This document shows positions 11,820-20,105 of a stretch of 64,000 nucleotides of DNA, piece after piece. The stretch lies in NCBI GenBank assembly GCA_030655755.1, contig JAUSOQ010000043.1:248001-312000 (forward strand). Direction: 5' to 3'. Position 1 is the stretch's first letter, and the number at the start of each line of letters is the position of its first letter. The stretch comes from Coriobacteriia bacterium. GTDB taxonomy: Bacteria > Actinomycetota > Coriobacteriia > Anaerosomatales > Anaerosomataceae. The notes beneath the pieces were generated by a model that worked only from the letters and a program-made list of their open reading frames with translations, had not been told where the DNA came from and did no database searches. The translations under genes and the position numbers were made by a program.

Positions 11820-12191
11820 CTATTCCTCGTCGCTGGAGACCGGTCGGCGCTCGGCCTCGTCCTTGAGCGCTTTGGAGATCCGCATGCCCTGCTCGACGCT
11901 CGGGTCGATCTTGAAGCGTAGTTCAGGGACGACGCGCATGGCGACACGTTTGCCGAGCGAGGAGCGGATACGGTTCTTCGCCGAGTCGAGTCCTGCGATG
12001 AGCGCTTCTTGTCGGTCCGACTCGCCGTGCGTGACCACGTAGATGTTGGCCAAACCAAGGTCGGAACTGACCTCAACGGATGTGACCGTCACAAGGTCGA
12101 TACGTGGGTCAGCGATCTCCTCGAGCAAGATCGCCGCAGTAGCCTCCTTGATGGCTTCTCCGATCTTCCGGGTACGGGGTGTCGACTTCAT
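11820..12191 (-). CDS. rbfA: 30S ribosome-binding factor A
   Basis: RbfA is a KH-like cold-shock and 16S maturation factor. The 123-residue protein begins with RTRKIGEAIKEATAAIL and carries the family segment DPRIDLVTVTSVEVSSDL. The C-terminal acidic tail ends RPVSSDEE. It lies three bases after infB and three before nrnA, in the conserved nusA-infB-rbfA-truB order. Confidence 0.95.
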   Translation of the reverse strand: MKSTPRTRKIGEAIKEATAAILLEEIADPRIDLVTVTSVEVSSDLGLANIYVVTHGESDRQEALIAGLDSAKNRIRSSLGKRVAMRVVPELRFKIDPSVEQGMRISKALKDEAERRPVSSDEE

Positions 12192-12194
12192 CGC

Positions 12195-14660
12195 TCACTC
12201 CTCCCGGGCAACCTCGACGGTTCGGAAGGTCTCGAGGACGTCGCCCTCTTTGATGTCCTGGAAGCCGTCGATGCCGATACCGCACTCATAACCCGACTTG
12301 ACCGTCTTGACGTCGTCTTTGAAGCGCCGGAGCGATCCCATCTTGCCTTCCCAGACGATCGTGCCGCTACGGACGATGCGCAGCTGGTCATCGCGGGTGA
12401 CTTCGCCATCCTGTACGTAGCAGCCTGCGATCATACCCACCTTCGGAACCTTGAACAGCTCACGAATCTCGATACGGGCTGTGTCGTGCTCCTCGAAAGT
12501 GGGTGAAAGCAAGCCTACGCGTGCGGCGTTGATGTCTTCGATTGCCTTGTATATGACGCGGTACAAGCGGACGTCGACCTTGGACTGGTCGGCCAGCTCC
12601 TTCGCCTTTGCGATGGGCCGCACGTTGAAACCGATGATGATGGCATCGCTTGCGTCCGCAAGCGTGACGTCGGTTTCGGTGATGCCGCCTACGCCAGAGT
12701 GGATAACGTTGATACGTACCTCTGACTGGTCCATCTTGTCGAGCGCATCCTTGAGTGCCTCGATAGAACCATGTACGTCGGCCTTGACCACCAGGTTGAG
12801 GTCTTTGAGCTTGCCTTCCTGGATCCGTGCGAACAGGTCGTCTAGGGAGACGTGACTCTTGCGCTCGTGGGCAAGAAGACGCTGCTTGAGCGCGCGCTCC
12901 TCGGCCAAGTTGCGTGCGTCGCGTTCATCGGTGAAGACGCGGAACTCATCGCCAGCGCTTGGCACACTCGACAGGCCTTGAACCTCGACGGGATCGGCGG
13001 GACCCGCTTCGTCGACTGTGACGCCAAGCGGGTCGAGCAATGCGCGGACGCGGCCATGGCTGGTGCCGGCGACGATCGCATCTCCAACGTGCAGAGTGCC
13101 GCGCTGTACGAGCATGGTGGCAACAGGGCCGCGGCCCTTGTCGAGCTTGGCCTCGATGACGACACCGCTTGCGGTCGCATCAGGGTTGGCCTTGAGCTCG
13201 AGTACATCCGCCTGGAGCAAGATCATCTCGAGGAGATCGTCGATGTTCAGACGTTTCTTGGCTGAGACGTTGACGAAGATGTTGGAACCGCCCCACTCCT
13301 CAGGCACGATCTGATGCTCGGTGAGCATCTGGCGTACCTGCTCGGGGTTCGCTCCTTCCTTATCGATCTTGTTGACCGCAACGATGATCGGGACACCGGC
13401 AGCTTTTGCGTGGTGGATGGCTTCCACGGTCTGTGGCATGACGCCATCATCGGCTGCAACGACGAGCACGACGACGTCAGTGGCGTTGGCGCCACGGGCA
13501 CGCATGGCGGTGAAGGCCTCATGGCCCGGGGTGTCGATGAAAGTGATGCGCTTACCATTGTGGTAAGCGAGCGAGGCCCCGATGTGCTGCGTGATGCCGC
13601 CTGCTTCGGTCGCAGCGACACCCGTCTCACGGATCGCGTCCAGAAGCGACGTCTTGCCGTGGTCTACGTGGCCCATGACGGTCACGACCGGCGGACGCGG
13701 CTTGAGATCCTCGGGTTCATCGTCGAAGGTGAAGGACATCTCGTTCTCGGGCTTCTGGATGGTGATCTGCGCACCCAGGTCGTCAGCGAGGACCTCCATC
13801 ACGTCGCGGCTGACCGGTTGGTTGACGGTGAGCAACTCGCCAAGGAGCATGAGGCGTTTGATTATCTCGGTCGAAGGGAGGCCGAGCGCCTCGGCGAACT
13901 CGCCGACCGTAACGCCCTCGGTCACGACTACCATGGTGCTGATGACGGGTGTGACGTTCTGAGTGGCCGCGACACGCGGTTCGGCCTGTTCGCGCTTCCC
14001 GGTGGGCTTCTTCGTCTTCTTCGTCTTCTTCTTGCCGAGAGGGCCTGAGGCAGCGGCCATCTTTGCCGCCTCAGCGATGATGCTGGAGGGCGCTGTTCGC
14101 TGGGTCGCTTCAGCCTCGCGGGCCATCTGGCGATAGCGCTCCGCCTCATCGGTTTCGATCTTCGCAGCCTGGGTAGCGAGTTGAGCGGCCTCTTCCTCGG
14201 CCTTGCGCTCCGCCAGCTTGCGGGCAGCTTCGTCGATCTCGTGACGCTTCCGCTCTTCATCCTCGTGCTTCTTGCGTTCGGCTTCCTGGGAGGCGTGTGC
14301 TTTCTCTTCTGCTTCCCGTGATGCCTCCTCGGCCTTCTGGGCGGTTTCTTTGACCTTCTCGGCGGCCTTCTCTTCCTTGAGACGCGCCACTTCGTCAGCT
14401 TTGCGAGCAGCCTCTTCAGCCTCGAGCCGCTTTCGTTCTGCGGTCTCGGCCTTGAGTCGCTCGGCTTCGAGTTCAGCCTGCCTCTCTGCGATGACCGGAG
14501 CTAGATCTTTGCGGATCTTGTCGACATACGCCTCGACAAGCGTCGAAGCGTGGTTCTTGGCAGGTATCTTGAGTGCCGAAAGGTGATCGAGAAGCTCTTT
14601 CGAGGTCATCCCGAACTCTTTGGCCAATTCATGTACTCGCATTGCAGGCATAGATGCCAC
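12195..14660 (-). CDS. infB: Translation initiation factor IF-2
   Basis: IF-2 is the GTPase that brings initiator tRNA to the 30S subunit. Of 821 residues, the first 55 form an IF2_N domain ([20 protein letters not shown]). Residues of about 55-230 are a highly charged, Ala/Glu/Lys-rich linker with long helical character, ending in a lysine cluster. A second IF2_N segment lies at about 245-300. The G domain has GHVDHGKT at 330-337, followed by DTPGHEAF and NKID. The start is uncertain between GTG 14658-14660 and ATGs at 14649-14651 and 14640-14642; GGTGG five bases before the first of these ATGs favours it. No ylxQ gene is present between rnpM and infB. Confidence 0.97.
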   Translation of the reverse strand: MASMPAMRVHELAKEFGMTSKELLDHLSALKIPAKNHASTLVEAYVDKIRKDLAPVIAERQAELEAERLKAETAERKRLEAEEAARKADEVARLKEEKAAEKVKETAQKAEEASREAEEKAHASQEAERKKHEDEERKRHEIDEAARKLAERKAEEEAAQLATQAAKIETDEAERYRQMAREAEATQRTAPSSIIAEAAKMAAASGPLGKKKTKKTKKPTGKREQAEPRVAATQNVTPVISTMVVVTEGVTVGEFAEALGLPSTEIIKRLMLLGELLTVNQPVSRDVMEVLADDLGAQITIQKPENEMSFTFDDEPEDLKPRPPVVTVMGHVDHGKTSLLDAIRETGVAATEAGGITQHIGASLAYHNGKRITFIDTPGHEAFTAMRARGANATDVVVLVVAADDGVMPQTVEAIHHAKAAGVPIIVAVNKIDKEGANPEQVRQMLTEHQIVPEEWGGSNIFVNVSAKKRLNIDDLLEMILLQADVLELKANPDATASGVVIEAKLDKGRGPVATMLVQRGTLHVGDAIVAGTSHGRVRALLDPLGVTVDEAGPADPVEVQGLSSVPSAGDEFRVFTDERDARNLAEERALKQRLLAHERKSHVSLDDLFARIQEGKLKDLNLVVKADVHGSIEALKDALDKMDQSEVRINVIHSGVGGITETDVTLADASDAIIIGFNVRPIAKAKELADQSKVDVRLYRVIYKAIEDINAARVGLLSPTFEEHDTARIEIRELFKVPKVGMIAGCYVQDGEVTRDDQLRIVRSGTIVWEGKMGSLRRFKDDVKTVKSGYECGIGIDGFQDIKEGDVLETFRTVEVAREE

Positions 14661-14682
14661 CGTCCATCTCGTCGATCGGATC

Positions 14683-14958
14683 TTAGTCGTTCCCGACCCG
14701 CTCGAAGTCTCGTCTTAAGCGCTCCACATCGTCCTCGCGCAGGTTCACGCGGAGCGCCGCCGCGAACCGCTTTCGCTTGACCGCTTGCTCGAAGCATTCG
14801 GTCGTTGGGCACACGTTTGCTCCTCGGCCATTCGCCTTCCCCGTAGGGTCGACGATGACCTCACCGTCCGGCGTTCGTACGATCCGAACGAACTCGCGCT
14901 TGTCCGCTTCCTTGCCGCAGGCAACACAGGTTCGGAGTGGGATCTTGCGCGTCTTCAT
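14683..14958 (-). CDS. rnpM: RNase P modulator RnpM (YlxR family)
   Basis: The 91-residue protein is of the YlxR/DUF448 family, known to bind and modulate RNase P RNA in Bacillus. It has [19 protein letters not shown] at the start and the hallmark GRGAN at about 45-49, followed by CPTTECF. The four cysteines could bind zinc, though this is not established. It overlaps the nusA stop by one base (TAATG) and precedes infB, the usual position of the family. Confidence 0.93.
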   Translation of the reverse strand: MKTRKIPLRTCVACGKEADKREFVRIVRTPDGEVIVDPTGKANGRGANVCPTTECFEQAVKRKRFAAALRVNLREDDVERLRRDFERVGND

Positions 14959-16097
14959 TACTCCGCCGCGCCCTCCTTCTCGTGCACCCCGCAGTACTTG
15001 CTGCCGGGTCGAGCCTGGTTCCTGCAGCGGATCCCGCTGCTCGTGACGGCGATGCAGCGACCATCTCCCTCGTCCCGGTCAGCGATCTCGCCTGAGGCCG
15101 TGGTCGCGATACCCGCATTCACGGCCTGTGAGATGCTCTTGATATCGATACGCCAGCCCGTGAGCTTTGCAGCGAGCCTGGCGTTCTGCCCCTCCTTGCC
15201 AATGGCTAGGGAAAGCTGGTCATCAGGCACGATGACTGTCGCCGTGTGACCGGCATCGTTGACCATGACCGAGGACACCTTGGCGGGCGACAGCGCGTGA
15301 GCGACGAATGAGGCAGCGTCCTCAGACCACGGTACGACATCTATACGCTCGCCGCGAAGTTCGGCGACCACCATACGGACACGACTGCCCTTGGGACCGA
15401 CACATGCGCCGACGGGATCGAGACCTGATTCACGTGAGGAGACGGCGATCTTGCTGCGCAGTCCCGGTTCGCGTGCGACACTCTTGATCTCGACGATGCC
15501 GTCATAGATCTCCGGGACCTCGAGTTCGAAAAGGCGCTTGATCAGGTTCGGATGAGTGCGTGAAACGACGATCGAGGGCTCGTTCGATGTCTTGCGTACG
15601 TCGATGATGAGCGCCTTGATGCGCTGGTTGTGATCGTAGCGCTCGCTGGACGGCTGTTCGCTTGGCGGCAACAGCGCCTCTACGCCTTCGCGGATCTTGA
15701 TGAGCGTATAGCGGCTATCCGATTGCTGTACGGTGCCGGTGATACTGTCCCCGATGCGATCGGCATACTCCTCGAAGATCTGCTCGCGTTCAGCCTCACG
15801 AATAGACTGCGTGATGACTTGCTTGGCTGCCTGTGCAGCGAAGCGGGAGATATCGGGAGGAGTGATGTCGTGCTCCTCGAAGACGGGCTCCTCTTCTGTC
15901 CCGCCGACGGGTATGAGTTCGAACACGAAGATACGGCCCGTCTCGCGGTCGATGGTCACACGGGCCTCGTTCTCGAGGTCGAGCGTCTTGCGATACGTCT
16001 GAGCAAGTGTCTGCTCAAGCTTGTCGAGCATGTCGTACTCATCGATGTTCTTCTCGCGCGCAAGCTGGCGAAGCGCGTCCATGAGTTCGGAGCTCAT
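14958..16097 (-). CDS. nusA: Transcription factor NusA with an added C-terminal Cys/His finger
   Basis: NusA binds RNA polymerase and modulates pausing, termination and antitermination. The 379 residues contain the N-terminal polymerase-binding domain, an S1 domain at roughly 130-200 and tandem KH domains, with the [22 protein letters not shown] signature near 305-326. After the KH2 domain comes a linker and a compact Cys/His segment, C348-x9-C358-x10-C369-x2-H372, beginning [13 protein letters not shown]. Such a finger is not part of standard NusA. The gene overlaps rimP by four bases and rnpM by one. Expression is probably set by the promoter and hairpin ahead of rimP. Confidence 0.96.
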   Translation of the reverse strand: MSSELMDALRQLAREKNIDEYDMLDKLEQTLAQTYRKTLDLENEARVTIDRETGRIFVFELIPVGGTEEEPVFEEHDITPPDISRFAAQAAKQVITQSIREAEREQIFEEYADRIGDSITGTVQQSDSRYTLIKIREGVEALLPPSEQPSSERYDHNQRIKALIIDVRKTSNEPSIVVSRTHPNLIKRLFELEVPEIYDGIVEIKSVAREPGLRSKIAVSSRESGLDPVGACVGPKGSRVRMVVAELRGERIDVVPWSEDAASFVAHALSPAKVSSVMVNDAGHTATVIVPDDQLSLAIGKEGQNARLAAKLTGWRIDIKSISQAVNAGIATTASGEIADRDEGDGRCIAVTSSGIRCRNQARPGSKYCGVHEKEGAAE

Positions 16098-16585
16098 CGT
16101 GGCACTCCTTTGTCGTTTCCGAAGTCGATCTCGACTTTCAGATTGGCTTTGCGGACCGCATCCAATGGGATGCGGTATGTCGTGCCATCGCAGTCCATGA
16201 CGATATCGTCACCTTCGACCGCAGTGATCATCCCGGTGAACGCAGAGCGTCCATCGATCGGACGCGAAGTCTTCACCTTCGCCGTACTGTTCACGAAGCG
16301 TTCGAAGTGCTCACGAGTCCGCAGTGGACGCTCGATGCCGGGCGAGGACACCTCAAGAGTGAACGATCCACGAAGGCCCTCATAAGCATCGAGTGACTCA
16401 GAGATCCACTCGTTGGCGGCAGCGACGGCATCAAGACTTATGCCCTGCTCGTTGTCGATGAAGATACGCACGATCGGCATGTGATCGGCACCGGCGGTCT
16501 CGACGGCGACGAGCTCGTAGCCGTGCTCATCTGCGACCGGTTCGAGTAGCTTGATGAGCCTGCTAGCGAGATCTGTCTCGGACAT
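16094..16585 (-). CDS. rimP: Ribosome maturation factor RimP
   Basis: RimP assists assembly of the 30S subunit. The 163-residue product begins MSETDLASRLIKLLEPV and carries the family segment LEVSSPGIERPL, followed by an SH3-like C-terminal domain. The start at ATG 16583-16585 has a near-perfect AAGGAGGT six bases upstream. An upstream in-frame extension runs through the hairpin and promoter and is not coding. It is the first gene of the rimP-nusA-rnpM-infB-rbfA-nrnA-truB-ribF operon. Confidence 0.96.
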   Translation of the reverse strand: MSETDLASRLIKLLEPVADEHGYELVAVETAGADHMPIVRIFIDNEQGISLDAVAAANEWISESLDAYEGLRGSFTLEVSSPGIERPLRTREHFERFVNSTAKVKTSRPIDGRSAFTGMITAVEGDDIVMDCDGTTYRIPLDAVRKANLKVEIDFGNDKGVPR

Positions 16586-16608
16586 ATGCGTACCTCCTTC
16601 CAGAACAA

Positions 16609-16634
16609 AAGAAGCGGGGGTCAGCCCACTTCTT
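16609..16634 (-). terminator. Terminator-like hairpin in the rimP leader
   Basis: In minus-strand RNA the arms AAGAAGUGGG and CCCGCUUCUU pair over ten bases (one G-U) around a six-base loop. They are followed at once by the interrupted T-rich run TTTGTTCT and then the rimP ribosome site. It lies downstream of the probable rimP promoter, so it should attenuate the nusA operon rather than only end proS transcripts. NusA-dependent leader termination of the nusA operon is documented in Bacillus subtilis. Confidence 0.6.
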
Positions 16635-16659
16635 GCAGGACAGATAATCTTTCGCGCAG

Positions 16660-16687
16660 ATTGTAGCACACAGAGGTCGCCGGTCAA
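16660..16687 (-). promoter_or_regulatory. Sigma-70-type promoter for rimP-nusA operon
   Basis: On the minus strand TTGACC (16682-16687) and TACAAT (16660-16665) are separated by 16 bases. The -10 is preceded by TGC, making an extended -10. Predicted transcription starts near 16652, about 67 bases before the rimP start. This is one of the two best -35/-10 pairs in the window. Confidence 0.7.
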
Positions 16688-16701
16688 CGCGTTGACCGGC
16701 G
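16678..16701. promoter_or_regulatory. 24-base perfect palindrome over the rimP -35 box
   Basis: Two 12-base halves, CGCCGGTCAACG and CGTTGACCGGCG, are exact reverse complements with no spacer. The TTGACC -35 element lies inside. Its position and symmetry suggest a repressor operator. As RNA it could also be a terminator stem for proS, but no T run follows. Confidence 0.5.
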
Positions 16702-16757
16702 TGCTGCGGTCACTGACGATCGGTGTTTCTAAGGAGAGCGGTGTTGCTTCACAGATA

Positions 16758-18485
16758 TCAGGCGAGGGCGCTCCGGGCCTGCTCCAGTAGAACGCTGATG
16801 CGAGTCGCTGCCTCGTTCACGGGGATCGTCTCTCGTTCACCCGTCGCCCGCACCTTCACTTCGATGACGCCGTCGGCCACGCCACGCTTGCCGACAACGA
16901 CCTGGAACGGCCAGCCGATGAGGTCGGCGTCGGCGAATTTCACCCCTGCGCGCTCGTCACGGTCATCGATGACCGTTTCTATGCCGGCTGCGGCCAACGC
17001 TCGCCAGATGGTCTCGGCGACCGGCCATACAACATCGTCCCCCACGGTGAGCGGTACCACTGCGACTTCGAGCGGCGCGACGGCGACCGGCCAGGCGATA
17101 CCGTTCTCGTCGTTGTGTTGTTCGATCACTGCGGCGAGGGAACGGCTGACGCCGACCCCGTAGCAACCCATGATGAACGGACGTTCGTTACCATCCTCGT
17201 CAGCGTACGTCGCACCCATCGATTCTGAGTACTTCGTGCCGAGCTGGAAGACCTGGCTCACCTCGATGCCGCGTGCGCCCTTGAGCGCTGCGTTGCAGAT
17301 GGGACAACCGTCACCGGGTTCGGCGATGACGAGGTCCGACCATAGGCCGATCTCGAAGTCACGCCCGGGCATGGCACCGAAGAAGTGGTAGTCGTCGATG
17401 TTCGCGCCGACGGTCCACGCAACCGTGAGGCGCAACGACTCATCACCGATAACGAGCGCGCCAGCCGGAGGATTCACGGGTCCGAGGGAGCCCTTAGGGA
17501 TGTCGAAGCTCTCGAAGTCGTCCTCCTCGAGAAGCACGACGCCGGGGACAGCGGCATCCGCCTTCATCGCGTTGAGTTCGCGATCACCCGGTACACAGAA
17601 GAAGACGAGCCTACCTTCCGGTGTCTTGCCGGCCATCGTCTTCACCGTGTCGTGCTCGGTCACGTCGAAGGCGCTCGCGAGGTCCGCAATGGTGCGCAGC
17701 CCGGGTGTATGCACCTTTTCCATCGATACAGGCTCAATGGTGGTGGGGTTGCGGGGAACGGCAGTGCGTGCGGCCTCGACGTTGGCGGCCCAGCCACAAT
17801 CACAGTAGACGAGTTCGGCCTCGCCGTTGTCTGCAAGCGCCATGAACTCGGTAGTGACCTTGCCGCCGATCTGGCCGGAATCGGCCTCCACCGGACGATA
17901 CCTGAGTCCGAGTCTTTCGCAGATGCGCCCGTAGGCCCCGGCCATCGCGTCATAGTGCTCTTGGAGGGACTCTTGAGTCGCGTGGAAGCTGTACGCGTCC
18001 TTCATGATGAACTCGCGTCCGCGCAGTAGGCCGAAACGGGGACGCACCTCGTCCCGGAACTTCACCTGGATCTGATACAAGGAGACCGGGAGTTCGCGGT
18101 ATGAACGGAGTTCATGACGCACGGTTGCCGTGATGATCTCCTCATGGGTGGGGCCGAGGCAGAACTCGCGACCGTGACGGTCTTGCAGTCGCATGAGCTC
18201 GGGGCCGTAGTCGCTCCAGCGGCCGGATTCATGCCACAGCTCGGCCGGCTGGACCGCGGGCATCAGCATCTCCTGGCTTCCGATGCCGTCCATCTCTTCT
18301 CGGACGATCTGCTCGATCTTGTGAAGCGATCGCCATCCGAGAGGCAGGAACGTGTAGATGCCGACGGCCGCTTTGCGAATCATGCCTGCACGCAGCAGAA
18401 GACGATGCGAGGCGATCTCGGCCTCAGCAGGATCCTCCTTGAGCGTCGGGACGTAGAGATCGGTCATCTTGAGAGCGACAGCCAT
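16758..18485 (-). CDS. proS: Prolyl-tRNA synthetase, bacterial type with editing domain
   Basis: ProS charges tRNA-Pro. The 575-residue length and architecture are those of the bacterial class II form with an inserted YbaK-like editing domain (roughly residues 240-390). Motif 2 is FRDEVRPRFGLLRGREF, and motif 3 contains GCYGVGVSRSLAA. AAGGAG lies five bases before the ATG. It ends the pyrH-to-proS gene run; about 170 bases of regulatory sequence follow before rimP. Confidence 0.97.
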   Translation of the reverse strand: MAVALKMTDLYVPTLKEDPAEAEIASHRLLLRAGMIRKAAVGIYTFLPLGWRSLHKIEQIVREEMDGIGSQEMLMPAVQPAELWHESGRWSDYGPELMRLQDRHGREFCLGPTHEEIITATVRHELRSYRELPVSLYQIQVKFRDEVRPRFGLLRGREFIMKDAYSFHATQESLQEHYDAMAGAYGRICERLGLRYRPVEADSGQIGGKVTTEFMALADNGEAELVYCDCGWAANVEAARTAVPRNPTTIEPVSMEKVHTPGLRTIADLASAFDVTEHDTVKTMAGKTPEGRLVFFCVPGDRELNAMKADAAVPGVVLLEEDDFESFDIPKGSLGPVNPPAGALVIGDESLRLTVAWTVGANIDDYHFFGAMPGRDFEIGLWSDLVIAEPGDGCPICNAALKGARGIEVSQVFQLGTKYSESMGATYADEDGNERPFIMGCYGVGVSRSLAAVIEQHNDENGIAWPVAVAPLEVAVVPLTVGDDVVWPVAETIWRALAAAGIETVIDDRDERAGVKFADADLIGWPFQVVVGKRGVADGVIEVKVRATGERETIPVNEAATRISVLLEQARSALA

Positions 18486-18559
18486 CGGTTCTCCTTGAGG
18501 GAGTACAGACAGGCGCCGACATCGTCGACGCCCGCCAGACGTTCGGTACGAGAACGGTG

Positions 18560-18952
18560 CTAGCCGATGCCCTGGTCACCCGGGTGATAGGTCTGAAGAA
18601 GCGTATCGCTGTTGGCCGATAGGCTCATGATCAGGCGGGCGACGAGGTCATGCACGATCAGCGTGTGTCGATTGTCCTGTGCGACGAACGCGTCTTTGAG
18701 CGCAGGCGTGACAGAGGGATCACCGCTCACTTCGATGATGAGATCGATGTCGTTGCCTCTGGCGGCGAGCACGTCCGCGTTCTCGGTGTAGAAGATGCCG
18801 TTCGCGCGAGCGGTCTGCGCTCCCTGGCTGTCGGAATCGGCGTCAGCCAGGCCGACGACCTCGATGAACGGGCGCTTGAGGAAGTCCTCGAGCAGCGGTG
18901 TACCGGTACGGCCACCCCCGACGATCGCTATACGAATCTTGTCCTGAGCCAT
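18560..18952 (-). CDS. Small stand-alone Rossmann dinucleotide-binding protein, unknown function
   Basis: The 130-residue protein begins MAQDKIRIAIVGGGRTGTPL, a clear beta-alpha-beta nucleotide-binding loop. An acidic residue at the end of strand 2 (VVGLADADSD) would fit NAD binding, and the segment DLIIEVSGDPSVTPAL follows. The pattern resembles the N-terminal domain of Gfo/Idh/MocA or homoserine-dehydrogenase-like oxidoreductases, and the dinucleotide-binding modules attached to some sensor kinases. There is no catalytic C-terminal domain. I cannot assign a reaction. The start at ATG 18950-18952 has GAGGGG five bases upstream. It sits between ispG and proS in the same direction. Confidence 0.8.
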   Translation of the reverse strand: MAQDKIRIAIVGGGRTGTPLLEDFLKRPFIEVVGLADADSDSQGAQTARANGIFYTENADVLAARGNDIDLIIEVSGDPSVTPALKDAFVAQDNRHTLIVHDLVARLIMSLSANSDTLLQTYHPGDQGIG

Positions 18953-19027
18953 GCTGTCCCCTCTCGCCGAATACGGGCTCACGTACGGTAAGCAGGATAC
19001 CAGGAGTGCAGGTCTGCTGCTATAAGA

Positions 19028-20089
19028 TCAGTTTCGGTCAAGATCGGCGATCTCGTCCATGAGCGCAGAGACGATCTCGTTCTCGCCGACCTTTCTGATC
19101 GGCTCGCCCTTACGGAAGATGAGGCCCACACCTTTACCGGCCGCCACGCCGATGTCGGCATCGCGTGCCTCACCGGGGCCGTTGACGATGCAACCCATCA
19201 CTGCGACCTTGACCGGTGTCTTGATGCTGCGAAGTCGCTGTTCGACCTCCTGGGCGATTGCAACGAGGTCGACCTCGCAACGGCCGCATGTGGGGCAGGA
19301 GATGAGCTCGGGCCCCCTGCGCCGGATGTCGAGTGCGGCGAGGATCTCCCAGGCCACGCGTACTTCCTCGACGGGGTCGGCGGTCAACGAGACGCGCATC
19401 GTATCGCCGATGCCGTCATAGAGCAGGACACCGAGTCCCACTGCGGACTTCACCGTCCCCGAGAACGAGGTCCCGGCTTCGGTGACTCCGATATGCAGCG
19501 GGTACGGCAGCGTGCTGGCAAGGGCGCGATAGGCGTCTATGGTGGCGTTGACCGAGGAAGCTTTTGCAGACACGACGATGTCTTTGAAGCCGCGATCCTG
19601 GAAATGGTTGCAGAAAGAGACGGCGCTCGCGACGAGTTTCTCGGCAAGAGGCCAGTCTTTGTCGTGGTACTCGTCGGCCAAAGAGCCGGCGTTGACGCCG
19701 ATACGAATTGGGATCCCGGCCTCGCCAGCTGCGTCTATCACAGCATCCACCCGCTCGGTCGCACCGATGTTGCCGGGGTTGATGCGCAGTTTCGCAGCAC
19801 CTCGGTGTGCGGCCTCGATAGCGAGCCGGTGGTCGAAGTGGATGTCGGCGATCACCGGTAGCGGGGACTGTGCGCAGATGCGTTCGAACCCATCGAGCGC
19901 ATCGGCATGAGGGATCGCAACGCGGACGATCTCGCAACCGGCCTCGGCAAGACGGCGGATCTGTACGAGTGTCGCTCCAGGATCACGGGTGTCGGTGTTC
20001 GTCATCGACTGGACGCTCACGGTGGCGCCGCCACCGATCACGACGTCGCCGACAAGCACCGGACGGGTCTCACGACGTGGCGTTACCAA
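19028..20089 (-). CDS. ispG: (E)-4-hydroxy-3-methylbut-2-enyl-diphosphate synthase
   Basis: IspG (GcpE) catalyses the penultimate MEP-pathway step with a [4Fe-4S] cluster. The 353 residues have the SVQSMTNTDT motif near the start, the TIM-barrel segment, and cluster ligands C265 and C268 (SCPTCGRC) and C300 with E307 (GCIVNGPGEA). The start codon appears to be TTG at 20087-20089 with GGGGAG about four bases upstream. No ATG or GTG lies between it and the conserved TRPVLVGDVVIGGG segment. It follows rseP by 16 bases and belongs with dxr upstream. Confidence 0.95.
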   Translation of the reverse strand: MVTPRRETRPVLVGDVVIGGGATVSVQSMTNTDTRDPGATLVQIRRLAEAGCEIVRVAIPHADALDGFERICAQSPLPVIADIHFDHRLAIEAAHRGAAKLRINPGNIGATERVDAVIDAAGEAGIPIRIGVNAGSLADEYHDKDWPLAEKLVASAVSFCNHFQDRGFKDIVVSAKASSVNATIDAYRALASTLPYPLHIGVTEAGTSFSGTVKSAVGLGVLLYDGIGDTMRVSLTADPVEEVRVAWEILAALDIRRRGPELISCPTCGRCEVDLVAIAQEVEQRLRSIKTPVKVAVMGCIVNGPGEARDADIGVAAGKGVGLIFRKGEPIRKVGENEIVSALMDEIADLDRN

Positions 20090-20105
20090 GGTCTCCCCGC
20101 TTTCG

